NCBI GenBank assembly: GCA_037130425.1
Contig: JBAXTB010000003.1
Location: 1-62,699 of the forward strand
Reading direction: 5' to 3'
DNA: 62,699 nt
From: M3007 sp037130425
GTDB taxonomy: Bacteria > Bacteroidota > Bacteroidia > Chitinophagales > Saprospiraceae
In this document: positions 51,502-58,514 of the stretch, piece by piece
Numbering within the stretch: the first letter of the stretch is position 1
How the letters are laid out: each line of letters begins with the position of its first letter
Notes under the pieces: generated by a model
The model's database searches: none
What the model was told of the DNA's origin: nothing
Seen by the model: the letters and a program-made list of their open reading frames with translations, nothing else
Program-made: the position numbers and the translations under genes

Positions 51502-52206
51502 TTATCCTTTGTATAGCGTTGGCACAAACCCGCCCTGCACACAACCCGGCAGCGGCGTCAAATTATCCCCAATCATATCAAACCCGGATTTAAACTGCGT
51601 TTGCTTTGCAATGGCATTGTACCAAGTTTTGCTTTGTTCCGGACTCAAACGATCCGTCGCCACAAGGCAGTGCAGGCCTCCGCGGGTGTGTACAAAAGTC
51701 GCCGCTTCACCCACGATTTCGCGGATAAACGCCACGATCGGTTCCCGCGTTTCATCGTTCATCAAATCAATGTCGATGTCAAAAAAGGGCCGCCGCGATG
51801 CCGTGGTTTGCAAACAGGACAAGGCTAATTGATGCGGGTTGAAATCCGCGTTTTTTTCAACTTGTTCGGCAATTTCCCGGATCAGCCGCAAGCCCGAACG
51901 CCGGTACGACCTTGGATTGACGCTGATATACACACCCAGCGCCTCCTGCGGTATCGGTAAATCCTTGTCAATGTAAGTACCCACCGCGCATTCTAATTGC
52001 CGCAATTTGGTTGCCAGCCGCTTTTTATCGCTTGTAAATCGCTTTAGTTGAATTTGCGACCCGATTTTGGGCACATCCGTACCGCGCAGCCATTTGTTGC
52101 GGGCCATGAGGGAGACGTAATAGCATTCATCGGGCGTCGTATCGGGCAATAATGCCAGAAAACGCTCCAGTTCTGCTTCGTCGGCAATGATTTGATAGTT
52201 TTTCAT
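51502..52206 (-). CDS. Primase-polymerase-like (AEP-type) protein
   Basis: The 234-residue product (ATG at 52206) starts MKNYQIIADEAELERFLALL. It has YYVSLMARNKWL (about 30-40), a middle IPQEALGVYISVNPRSYRR, the acidic motif RRPFFDIDIDLMND (Asp143, Asp145, Asp147) and FVHTRGGLHCLVATDRL (His173, His179). The DxD and GGxH pair is what archaeo-eukaryotic-type primases and primase-like nucleotidyltransferases use; related proteins occur in phages. It reads into the RlaP pair on the same strand. The call rests on two motifs only. Confidence 0.5.
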   Translation of the reverse strand: MKNYQIIADEAELERFLALLPDTTPDECYYVSLMARNKWLRGTDVPKIGSQIQLKRFTSDKKRLATKLRQLECAVGTYIDKDLPIPQEALGVYISVNPRSYRRSGLRLIREIAEQVEKNADFNPHQLALSCLQTTASRRPFFDIDIDLMNDETREPIVAFIREIVGEAATFVHTRGGLHCLVATDRLSPEQSKTWYNAIAKQTQFKSGFDMIGDNLTPLPGCVQGGFVPTLYKG

Positions 52207-52285
52207 GAATGGAGAAACGGTATTGTGTGGGGTGAAAGTTCCGGCAAATTTTTCAACTTTTTTGGCGTAACTTTGTAGGTAAAAA

Positions 52286-52498
52286 ATGGATAAAATAATA
52301 AAATACCGCAAAATCATCAAAGATTTGCTCGAAGAATATGCCCTCGTAAAGCCGGCATTTCTGGAAGAAGTAGAAAACCAACTGGTTTTTGATGAAGCCG
52401 GAGATCACTATCTGAGGAGGGATATGCTGCTGCTTAAGTTGGGCCATCTTTTAAGAGAAGAAGCGGATATAAATAAAAAAGGGCTAACGTTCAGTTAA
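52286..52498 (+). CDS. Short XisI-like protein
   Basis: A 70-residue product starting MDKIIKYRKIIKDLLEEYALVKP, then VENQLVFDEAGDHYL: the opening of XisI, the controlling factor of fdxN-element excision in cyanobacteria that is also found in Bacteroidota. The usual continuation (HVGW...) is absent. The tail (RRDMLLLKLGHLLREEADINKK) is unrelated, and the length is about 60% of the family norm. No XisH partner is adjacent. Probably a decayed copy. Its stop lies in the loop of a terminator hairpin. Confidence 0.65.
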   Translation: MDKIIKYRKIIKDLLEEYALVKPAFLEEVENQLVFDEAGDHYLRRDMLLLKLGHLLREEADINKKGLTFS

Positions 52499-52510
52499 GT
52501 ACGTTAGTCC
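52481..52510 (+). terminator. Hairpin overlapping the end of the XisI-like gene
   Basis: GGGCTAACGT / ACGTTAGTCC forms a 10-bp stem (one G-T pair) with a 10-nt loop that contains the stop codon. Confidence 0.6.
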
Positions 52511-52607
52511 AATCATGCTGATAATCCAACCTTCTTTATGCGTCTGTTTTTTATAATTGCCCGGTAATCGGAATTATTCTACTTGTAATAATTGTATATC
52601 TAATTTA

Positions 52608-53270
52608 CTATTCAAACACAATAAATTTTTCCCTTTCAGTAAAGGAGAAGTCGCAATGTTTAGGCGCGTTTGTGTACGTATTCCCACAAACCGGGCAAAC
52701 GAAATATTTTGATGGCAAACTATTTAAGGTGTTGCTATTGATGTCGCCCAAGGCCTGTTCGAAAAATACTTTATGCTTTTGTTCTGTTCTCATCGCATAC
52801 GTGAGACTTAAAATAGCGATTTGGTTGTCAGCGGTTGCGGCCGTTTTTAAAAAGTCGGGATACATGGTTTTGGCTTCGTATGCTTCGCCATTTATATCGT
52901 CCGAAAGGTTCTCTTTTGTTGTTTTTACTTTGAATTCAGGTGTTATTACAGGAACCGTTGCGCCGGCATCTTCAATAACGGCCTTGTGGTTGGTAGCATG
53001 GATGTTTTCGGCTGCTGAAACTGCATTATAAAGTAAGGCAATGTTATGAAACCCTTCTTCTTCTGCCTTTTTTGAAAACGCTTCATATTTTGCTGTTGCT
53101 GTTCTCTCTCCTTTATATGCCGACTGCATATTTTCAATTGTTTTAGTTCCTGCGTCCATGTGTTGTTGGGTTGTGGGTTTTGTTTCATTCTCTTTATTGT
53201 CGCAAAAAGCAAGCGCTAAACAGCTCATTAGTGCTACAAATAAATAAGAACCAGTAAGTGAATTTTTCAT
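52608..53270 (-). CDS. Exported rubrerythrin-like protein
   Basis: Rubrerythrins are diiron peroxidases that protect against peroxide. The 220-residue product has an N-terminal hydrophobic leader with a possible lipobox (SCLALAFCDNK, Cys23), a ferritin-like domain (about 45-180; AYKGERTATAKYEAFSKKA, AAENIHATNHK, MRTEQKHKVFFEQA), and a C-terminal rubredoxin-like part with CPVCGNTYT but then HCDFSF. The fourth cysteine is thus Ser, so the FeS4 site is incomplete. A lipoprotein or periplasmic site is unusual for this normally cytosolic family. Confidence 0.82.
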   Translation of the reverse strand: MKNSLTGSYLFVALMSCLALAFCDNKENETKPTTQQHMDAGTKTIENMQSAYKGERTATAKYEAFSKKAEEEGFHNIALLYNAVSAAENIHATNHKAVIEDAGATVPVITPEFKVKTTKENLSDDINGEAYEAKTMYPDFLKTAATADNQIAILSLTYAMRTEQKHKVFFEQALGDINSNTLNSLPSKYFVCPVCGNTYTNAPKHCDFSFTEREKFIVFE

Positions 53271-53669
53271 TTTTTAATTGCTGGTAAGATTAAACATGAT
53301 GCAAAATTAGTCCCAATGTTAACCTTGGTTGTTACACAATTAAGTTGAAAAATTGCGAAAATCACACCTTTTAAGAACGGCAAACAAGGCTCTTGTATTA
53401 AGAACCCAATCCCTTTATGGTGAGCACCATAAAGCGTCTTTTCGATGTTAGATCGATCCATGCCGTACTAGGGCGTCTCAAAAGATTTACTTGATTTCGG
53501 AAGGCCAAATATTATTTTGAAAAAAGGCACTACTCATCAGATGACTTTGATTCATCAAATGAGTAGTGCCTTTTTTCAAAATAATATTTTACGTTATTGG
53601 GAGCCTGCTTAGTTCTGAAACGGCCTCGGTATCCAAGCGTTTATTCAGTGGGAGATCATGGTTTAGCGT
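53271..53669. other. Gap with a strong hairpin and no supported gene
   Basis: Contains the 31-bp-arm hairpin at 53507-53589, and upstream of it a GGGCGTCTCAAAAG stretch (53471-53484) that resembles the end of an insertion sequence. A 64-codon frame at 53267-53461 has no recognisable family. Confidence 0.5.
53507..53589. terminator. Perfect 31-bp inverted repeat; likely bidirectional terminator
   Basis: The arms read AAATATTATTTTGAAAAAAG GCACTACTCAT (31 nt) and their exact complement, with a 21-nt spacer that can add five more pairs (GATGA/TCATC). The core GGCACTACTCAT stem is flanked by A6 and T6, the layout of a terminator that works both ways. It would end the photolyase transcript. Confidence 0.75.
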
Positions 53670-55181
53670 TCACAATAAACGCGTTTGATTGCTTTGCTCC
53701 TGCTCTTTCAAACGCGATTTTGGGTCATTTACATGCTTTTCCAAAATCCGTTTCCCTTCCGCTTTCGCCGTTTCACTTGCTCGGATGCCCCAGACAACCT
53801 CACTCGCCTTTTTTCTTGTTTCCTCTACATCCACAATCGGCGCGGGATAATCCGTGCCAAGGATGCATTGGTACAACTGCTGTTCAATCAAACTAAGTTT
53901 ATACGGCTCATGGATCAAGCCGGGAGGAATATTTCGGAGTTCGGGTACCCATTTTTTGATAAAAAGCCCGTCCGCGTCGTGCTCTATTGAGTTTTTGATC
54001 GGATTGTATATTCGAATCGTGTTGATTCCGGTGATACCGCTTTGCATTTGCACTTGCGGGTAATGGATACCCGGTTCGTAATCCAAAAACTGTCGGGCTA
54101 AAAAGTGCAAATCACGCCAATCCTGCCATAGGTTGAACACAAAAAACGACACCACCATGGCGCGCATTCTAAAATTGATATAACCCGTTGCGACCAAACA
54201 ACGCATACAGGCATCTATAATCGGAATACCGGTTTGGCCGCTTTGCCAGGCCTTTATATACGATTCATTTTTAGGCTTAATTACGATGTTGTAGGCGCGA
54301 TTTATATTTTCAAATTCATAGCGCGATTCACTTTCAAATTTTTGGATAAAATGACAATGCCAATGCAGCCGGGAAATAAAATTTGACAAGGCTCTTTTGT
54401 TTGACGAACGGTCATAATGCTGCATGGTATATTGGTAAACCATGCGCATACTAATATTTCCATACGCCAAATACGGCGACAAACGACTACATCCAGTCCT
54501 GCTCAACAAGGGTTTACTAATGTGTTTGCTGTAATTAACATAGCGTTCTTTTATAAAACTTTCTAAATAACGCCATGCCCAATACTCGCCGCCTTCCTGA
54601 AAACTGGTGTTTCGAGTCGTGATTTCCGCATCTAAGGGCGCTCCTTTGAGTTGGTTGTAAATGTTGTCATCCAGCTGAAAAATATTCCATTTTTGTTTGT
54701 CTATCAATTTCGGAGGGGCTGTCATTTGCGCTTCCCAGCGTTCGGCCCATTGTTTCCGGTTTTTTAATCCGCGTATAATTCCATTGGTTTGCGATTCATG
54801 CCAGGTGATTTGCCGGCTTTTAAACAGCCTTTTCATGGCTTTGTCCCGTTCGAATGTCAGCCCGTTGCCGATTTCCTGGTATGAAAAAATGTTTTTGACG
54901 GAAAAATGCTCCATCAGGGTTTTAAAAACCGTTTCGGCTTCCTGATGAAATATGAAAATTTCGGCGTGCAGGCTGTTTAATTTCGCATTCATTTCCTTGA
55001 GCGACTCATACACAAAACGCCAGTGCCGCACATCGCTGTCGGGGTACGCCATCACGGAAGGCTCAAAAATATACGCCAATAAAACGGGCAGATCGGATTG
55101 TTGCGCAAGATAAAGCGGTTCGTGGTCGGTAAAGCGCAGGTCGCGTTTAAACCAAACGATGTTTATTTCCTGCTTTTCCAT
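53670..55181 (-). CDS. Cryptochrome / deoxyribodipyrimidine photolyase family protein
   Basis: Photolyases split UV-induced pyrimidine dimers with blue light and FADH-. The 503-residue protein has the N-terminal antenna domain (about 1-135; NIVWFKRDLRFTDHEPL) and the FAD domain: WRYLESFIKERYVNYSKHISKPLLSRTGCSRLSPYLAYGNIS, LSNFISRLHWHCHFIQKFE, GIPIIDACMRCLVATGYINFRMRAMVVSFF and TIRIYNPIKNSIEHDADGLFIKKWVPEL. The MRCLVATGYINFR variant sets it apart from standard CPD photolyases, so the lesion (CPD or 6-4) or a signalling role is open. The flavin reductase gene precedes it by 1 bp. Confidence 0.9.
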   Translation of the reverse strand: MEKQEINIVWFKRDLRFTDHEPLYLAQQSDLPVLLAYIFEPSVMAYPDSDVRHWRFVYESLKEMNAKLNSLHAEIFIFHQEAETVFKTLMEHFSVKNIFSYQEIGNGLTFERDKAMKRLFKSRQITWHESQTNGIIRGLKNRKQWAERWEAQMTAPPKLIDKQKWNIFQLDDNIYNQLKGAPLDAEITTRNTSFQEGGEYWAWRYLESFIKERYVNYSKHISKPLLSRTGCSRLSPYLAYGNISMRMVYQYTMQHYDRSSNKRALSNFISRLHWHCHFIQKFESESRYEFENINRAYNIVIKPKNESYIKAWQSGQTGIPIIDACMRCLVATGYINFRMRAMVVSFFVFNLWQDWRDLHFLARQFLDYEPGIHYPQVQMQSGITGINTIRIYNPIKNSIEHDADGLFIKKWVPELRNIPPGLIHEPYKLSLIEQQLYQCILGTDYPAPIVDVEETRKKASEVVWGIRASETAKAEGKRILEKHVNDPKSRLKEQEQSNQTRLL

Positions 55182-55182
55182 G

Positions 55183-55818
55183 TCAAATGATTTCTGGCAG
55201 TTTATCTGGTTTCGCGTACGATAAGCGCGCGATCTGCTCTGTTGAGTGGTAACTGTCTAATCCGGAAATCGTGATGGTTTCGGCCTGTTCAAGGTCAATG
55301 CCGCCGTGCGCCATCAGGCAGTTTTCTGGAAAAATAACTTCTATTACTTTTCCGATGATTAAAATCGTACCGTTTATTTTTAATTCGTGCTTTTCCGCAA
55401 ACTCGACGCCGTATTTAACATGGCTTTCTTTTACATAAGGCGCTTGCAGGCTGTTGCTAAATTCGGTGGTCAAACCGGTCGCATCAAATTCGGAAATATC
55501 CTTCGGATAACGCGCGGAGGTTTGATGCGCTTGTTTGTAAATCGCTTTATTGATGTGGTTTACCGTAAAGCAATTGGTTTTCAAGATATTTTCCAGGGTA
55601 TGTCTGCTGGTCGAATCCGGCCTGTTGATAAATCCAATTAACGCCGGGTTTGACCCTAAATGAATCACCGAACTGAAAATGGCGAGGTTCGTATTTCCCT
55701 GGTCGTCAATGGTGCCGATCAAAGAGGCGCTTTTAAAACCGCTCAGGGAATTCATAAATGCAGCCCTGGTGCGGGTTTCCATCTGCAAAATATCGGCGCT
55801 TGAAATAGTTAGAGGCAT
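55183..55818 (-). CDS. Flavin reductase family protein
   Basis: A split-barrel FMN-binding protein of 211 residues from the ATG at 55818 (MPLTISSADILQMETRTRAAFMNSLSGFKSASLIGTIDDQG, in pieces). NLAIFSSVIHLGSNPALIGFINRP is the flavin-binding loop of the flavoredoxin group, followed by RHTLENILKTNCFTVNHIN. Only 1 bp separates it from the photolyase gene, so the two are cotranscribed. It may supply reduced flavin or keep the photolyase FAD reduced; that is an inference from position. Confidence 0.87.
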   Translation of the reverse strand: MPLTISSADILQMETRTRAAFMNSLSGFKSASLIGTIDDQGNTNLAIFSSVIHLGSNPALIGFINRPDSTSRHTLENILKTNCFTVNHINKAIYKQAHQTSARYPKDISEFDATGLTTEFSNSLQAPYVKESHVKYGVEFAEKHELKINGTILIIGKVIEVIFPENCLMAHGGIDLEQAETITISGLDSYHSTEQIARLSYAKPDKLPEII

Positions 55819-55879
55819 TGCGTAGAATTTAGTACGCAAGGGAACAAGGAATATGTGGATTTGTTGCAGATATGTCCCC

Positions 55880-55996
55880 CCTGGCCAGGGTTCCTATCCT
55901 ATGTTTATGATCTGGCGGGTTAGACCCGATTTTAACAGTAAAAGTCGGGTGGAACCCTACAGATAGCAGTCACAGGGTTGGAACCCTGCGCCAGCG
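55880..55996. repeat. GCGCAGGGTT palindrome family, diverged full copy
   Basis: Left arm CTGGCCAGGGTTCCTATCC, right arm GGTTGGAACCCTGCGCCAGC, with GGCGGGTTAGACCCGA and AAGTCGGGTGGAACCC as inner arms. The left arm has drifted from the right. Confidence 0.75.
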
Positions 55997-56080
55997 AAAC
56001 GACTTATGATACAGCATCACTACGCGGGATGCCGGGGGATTTTGCGCTTGCCTTCTGTCCCTTTGCGTGATACCCTGGTG

Positions 56081-56348
56081 CTGCCGCGCTTGCGTCTTTT
56101 CGACCAAGCGCAAGCAACGTGAGCGGCTAATGCCTGTAACAAATTGACTATGAGCAACTTAGCATCAAGCGTTGCGTGCGCTTGGTCGAAAAGACGCAAG
56201 CGCGGCAGTAGATTGGCATTGCGTGAAGGAGCGGAAGACCACGTGCGGCGGAAACGCTTAACCACTCACAAAAATTGCGCTTGATCAAAAGACCAAAGCG
56301 CGGCGTCAGGGGATTCAGCATAGGGGAGCGCAGACCACGCGCGGCGGA
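56081..56348. repeat. Hairpin array, CCGCCGCGCTTGG family, copy 2
   Basis: The first hairpin (56081-56208) has 38-bp arms matching at 37 positions (CTGCCGCGCTTGCGTCTTTT... and complement) with an AT-rich loop. It is followed by right-arm-like units ending GTGCGGCGGAAA (about 56254) and CGCGGCGGAAAA (about 56350). Each unit parallels the right arm of 48249-48330. Confidence 0.8.
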
Positions 56349-56359
56349 AAATGCCTTTG

Positions 56360-57292
56360 TTATCTGCTTAGATCCTTATGAAAACCCTCCTTCATTCCTT
56401 CAATAAATTCATTAAAGCTCTTTGCAACAAAATATAAATTCGAATAATCCTTATCATTAGAAACATTATAATCAACTTCCTTTTCATGATCCCAGAAATA
56501 AACATATCCTTCATCTTCTGAATCGCATGAAATGCAAATCAAGTTTCCTCCCGGATCATGAGCAATTGGCAATATATGAACAGGGAGCCTCTTCTCTTCC
56601 AATTTATATATACGAATGTATTCTTTTAAATTATCAAACTTACCATCATAAATAGCCAAAAACCAATCAATAACTGATTCCTTTTTTTGTCCATTCTCGC
56701 TAAATCTAAAAATATTAGGAGAACACTGTCCACCATTGTACTTGAGCAAATGCTCTTTATATTCCTTTGGAAATTTCAAATCAACAAATTTTTCAATTTC
56801 ATCAATTTGAATAAGATTTAATTGCGATTCAGTTCGCCAAAAAATTCCCATGTATTGTGTTTTAGCAAATTCTAATGCTTCAGAACGCAATCTGGTAATA
56901 TTTGGATTTGACATTTTAAATTTATCAACATAAAGTTCTTCAAATGCATCAAACAACAATTCGAAAAATCTTTCTAATGGCTTATCTTCATTTTGATAAG
57001 CATTGCAATTTATATGCAATCCAAATGACTCAACTTTGTTCCTTGTGTCACGCGAAGGCCCCATTACTTTGTAGTCTGTATCTATGAGGTCTGTAACTAC
57101 GGGCATAATGAACAAATCCCAAACTTTATATTTATCGGGATGTAGCCTGTTTAATTCTTTTTTAAACGCGTCATAAACAAATGAGCTACACTCTTCGGAA
57201 GTAACATATTTGAGCTGGTTCTTAGGAACAAAGTAGTTGATTCCACTTGAACCAATACTTACCTTTTCTATTTCACTATTTTCTTTTTTCAT
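56360..57292 (-). CDS. SUKH (SMI1/KNR4) domain protein with a conserved N-terminal domain
   Basis: SUKH proteins are common immunity proteins against polymorphic toxins. The 310-residue protein has a novel N-terminal domain (about 1-145; GSSGINYFVPKNQLKYVTSEE, WDLFIMPVVTDLIDTDYKVMG) and a C-terminal SUKH domain (about 155-300). The latter shows IDEIEKFVDLKFPKEYKEHLLKYNGGQ, then LPVHILPIAHDPGGNLICIS and VYFWDHEKEVDYN. The start and first 475 bp are nearly identical to the truncated gene at 48431. It is bounded on both sides by palindromic repeats. No toxin gene is in sight, so its partner is unknown or elsewhere. Confidence 0.82.
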   Translation of the reverse strand: MKKENSEIEKVSIGSSGINYFVPKNQLKYVTSEECSSFVYDAFKKELNRLHPDKYKVWDLFIMPVVTDLIDTDYKVMGPSRDTRNKVESFGLHINCNAYQNEDKPLERFFELLFDAFEELYVDKFKMSNPNITRLRSEALEFAKTQYMGIFWRTESQLNLIQIDEIEKFVDLKFPKEYKEHLLKYNGGQCSPNIFRFSENGQKKESVIDWFLAIYDGKFDNLKEYIRIYKLEEKRLPVHILPIAHDPGGNLICISCDSEDEGYVYFWDHEKEVDYNVSNDKDYSNLYFVAKSFNEFIEGMKEGFHKDLSR

Positions 57293-57344
57293 TGTTCAGA
57301 TATTTTGTTTAATGTTTGAAGAATATCAACTTCACATTCTACTC

Positions 57345-57463
57345 CGCTGGCGCAGGGTTCCTACCCTGTGTCTATGATCTGTCGGGTCCCACCCGATTTT
57401 GACGGTAAAAGTCGGGTAAAACCCGACAGATAGCAGTCACAGGGTTGGAACCCTGCGCCAGCG
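57345..57463. repeat. GCGCAGGGTT palindrome family, full copy
   Basis: CGCTGGCGCAGGGTTCC opens and GGAACCCTGCGCCAGCG closes the element; inner arms are GATCTGTCGGGTCCCACCCGA and TCGGGTAAAACCCGACAGAT. It starts exactly at the end of the duplicated segment, so it is the likely recombination border. Confidence 0.85.
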
Positions 57464-57504
57464 AGATCTTGCGAGATGATTCAGATTCCCCGCCGCAACG
57501 CCCC

Positions 57505-57544
57505 CTTCGATATTCGATATTCCTCTGTTCGATATTCGATATTC
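57505..57544. repeat. ATATTCGATATTC repeat at the end of the GT2 gene
   Basis: CTTCGATATTCGATATTCC, TCTG, then TTCGATATTCGATATTC. It overlaps the stop codon of the glycosyltransferase gene and follows GCAACGCCC. Confidence 0.75.
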
Positions 57545-58499
57545 AGTACCGTTTTACCGATTCAATAATATACGGCGGCCTGTTTTTCAATTCCGTATAA
57601 ATATTGGAAAGGTAAATGGACATGATGTACAGGTTCAGGCAGGTAATGGCAAAAAAGATGGAGATCAGCACCACCAAGAAAGGCCAGCCGGAAAGGGTTT
57701 CGTGGTGGTCGCCGAAGATGTCGACGTTGGTGAATTTGACTTTTACGGCGTTGTAAATCGTGGTGCCTGCTACAACAACCGAAAAGAGGAAAATCCAGAG
57801 CAGCAAACTGCGCAAAAACGTTGTAAATGAGGTAATTGCAACCAAGGAATTGCGAAACTGCTGCCCAAAACTGCTGCCCGGATCAGGTTCCAGCGGGGCT
57901 TGTACATCAAGGTAAGCGGTGTTGTAACCCACCATCGCGTAAATCGCTTTCAGGTAATGGCTGTTTTCCCGCAAACGCAACAAGGAATTGAGCGCGCGGC
58001 GGCTGATGATGCGTGTATGGTGCGCGCGCGGGTCGAGTTTCAGGCCGGAATAGCGGCGCATAATGCCGTAAAACACGCGGTATAACAAACGGCCGGCAAA
58101 AGACATCTTGCGCTCCTGCGCGCGCAGGTACACGATGTCGAAACCTTCCTGGCTTTTTTCCCAAAGTTGGGAAATGAGTTGGGGCTGGTCGGCAAAATCA
58201 AATTCAAAAACCAAGGCGTAATCGCCATTGGCACGATCAAGGCCGGCAAGCAGGGCATTGTCGCGGTTGACTAAGGTGCTCAAATTGAGCAGGAAAATGT
58301 TTTTGCGCAGGGCTTCCGGCAAGGGTTTCAGCGCCTCGTCAATATCGCTTTGCAGGCAATGGTTGTTGATGAGCACAAACTCAAAATCGCTGAAATTGGC
58401 CGACAACTCTGCATAAAGACCTGTCAGCCAATCAGGTAGCGCACGAATATTGCGCTGGGATTGCACAACGCCGATGACGGAAATAAATGAGTGGCGCAT
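57543..58499 (-). CDS. Family 2 glycosyltransferase with two C-terminal membrane helices
   Basis: A 318-residue GT-A enzyme resembling polyprenyl-phosphate sugar transferases (GtrB/DPM1 type). It starts MRHSFISVIGVVQSQRNIRALPDWL and has FEFVLINNHCLQSDIDEAL, NRDNALLAGLDRANGDYALVFEFDFADQPQ (the FDFADQP replaces the usual DxD-QHPP element) and YRVFYGIMRRYSG. Two hydrophobic segments follow (LLLWIFLFSVVVAGTTIY, LVVLISIFFAITCLNLYIM). It lies 15 bp downstream of smc on the same strand. Acceptor unknown. Confidence 0.87.
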   Translation of the reverse strand: MRHSFISVIGVVQSQRNIRALPDWLTGLYAELSANFSDFEFVLINNHCLQSDIDEALKPLPEALRKNIFLLNLSTLVNRDNALLAGLDRANGDYALVFEFDFADQPQLISQLWEKSQEGFDIVYLRAQERKMSFAGRLLYRVFYGIMRRYSGLKLDPRAHHTRIISRRALNSLLRLRENSHYLKAIYAMVGYNTAYLDVQAPLEPDPGSSFGQQFRNSLVAITSFTTFLRSLLLWIFLFSVVVAGTTIYNAVKVKFTNVDIFGDHHETLSGWPFLVVLISIFFAITCLNLYIMSIYLSNIYTELKNRPPYIIESVKRY

Positions 58500-58514
58500 G
58501 GGTTTTGCTTTTGA

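Larger units (their letters stand above)
55819..56359. other. Gene-free repeat cluster downstream of cassette 2
   Basis: Contains a GCGCAGGGTT-family palindrome (55880-55996) and the second CCGCCGCGCTTGG hairpin array (56081-56348). No gene is supported, although several weak frames cross the hairpins. Confidence 0.7.

Noticed and set aside
53267..53461. A 64-codon minus-strand frame upstream of the rubrerythrin gene
   Set aside because: No recognisable family; it overlaps the rubrerythrin start region and ignores the likely promoter.
55819..56359. Possible complete insertion sequence
   Set aside because: The inverted arms are internal hairpins and no transposase frame lies between them.
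52286..57463. Prophage or integrative element across the accessory region
   Set aside because: No integrase, phage structural gene or tRNA-attached att site is visible in it; the tRNA-Arg gene lies 4.5 kb outside without a 3' repeat that I could find.
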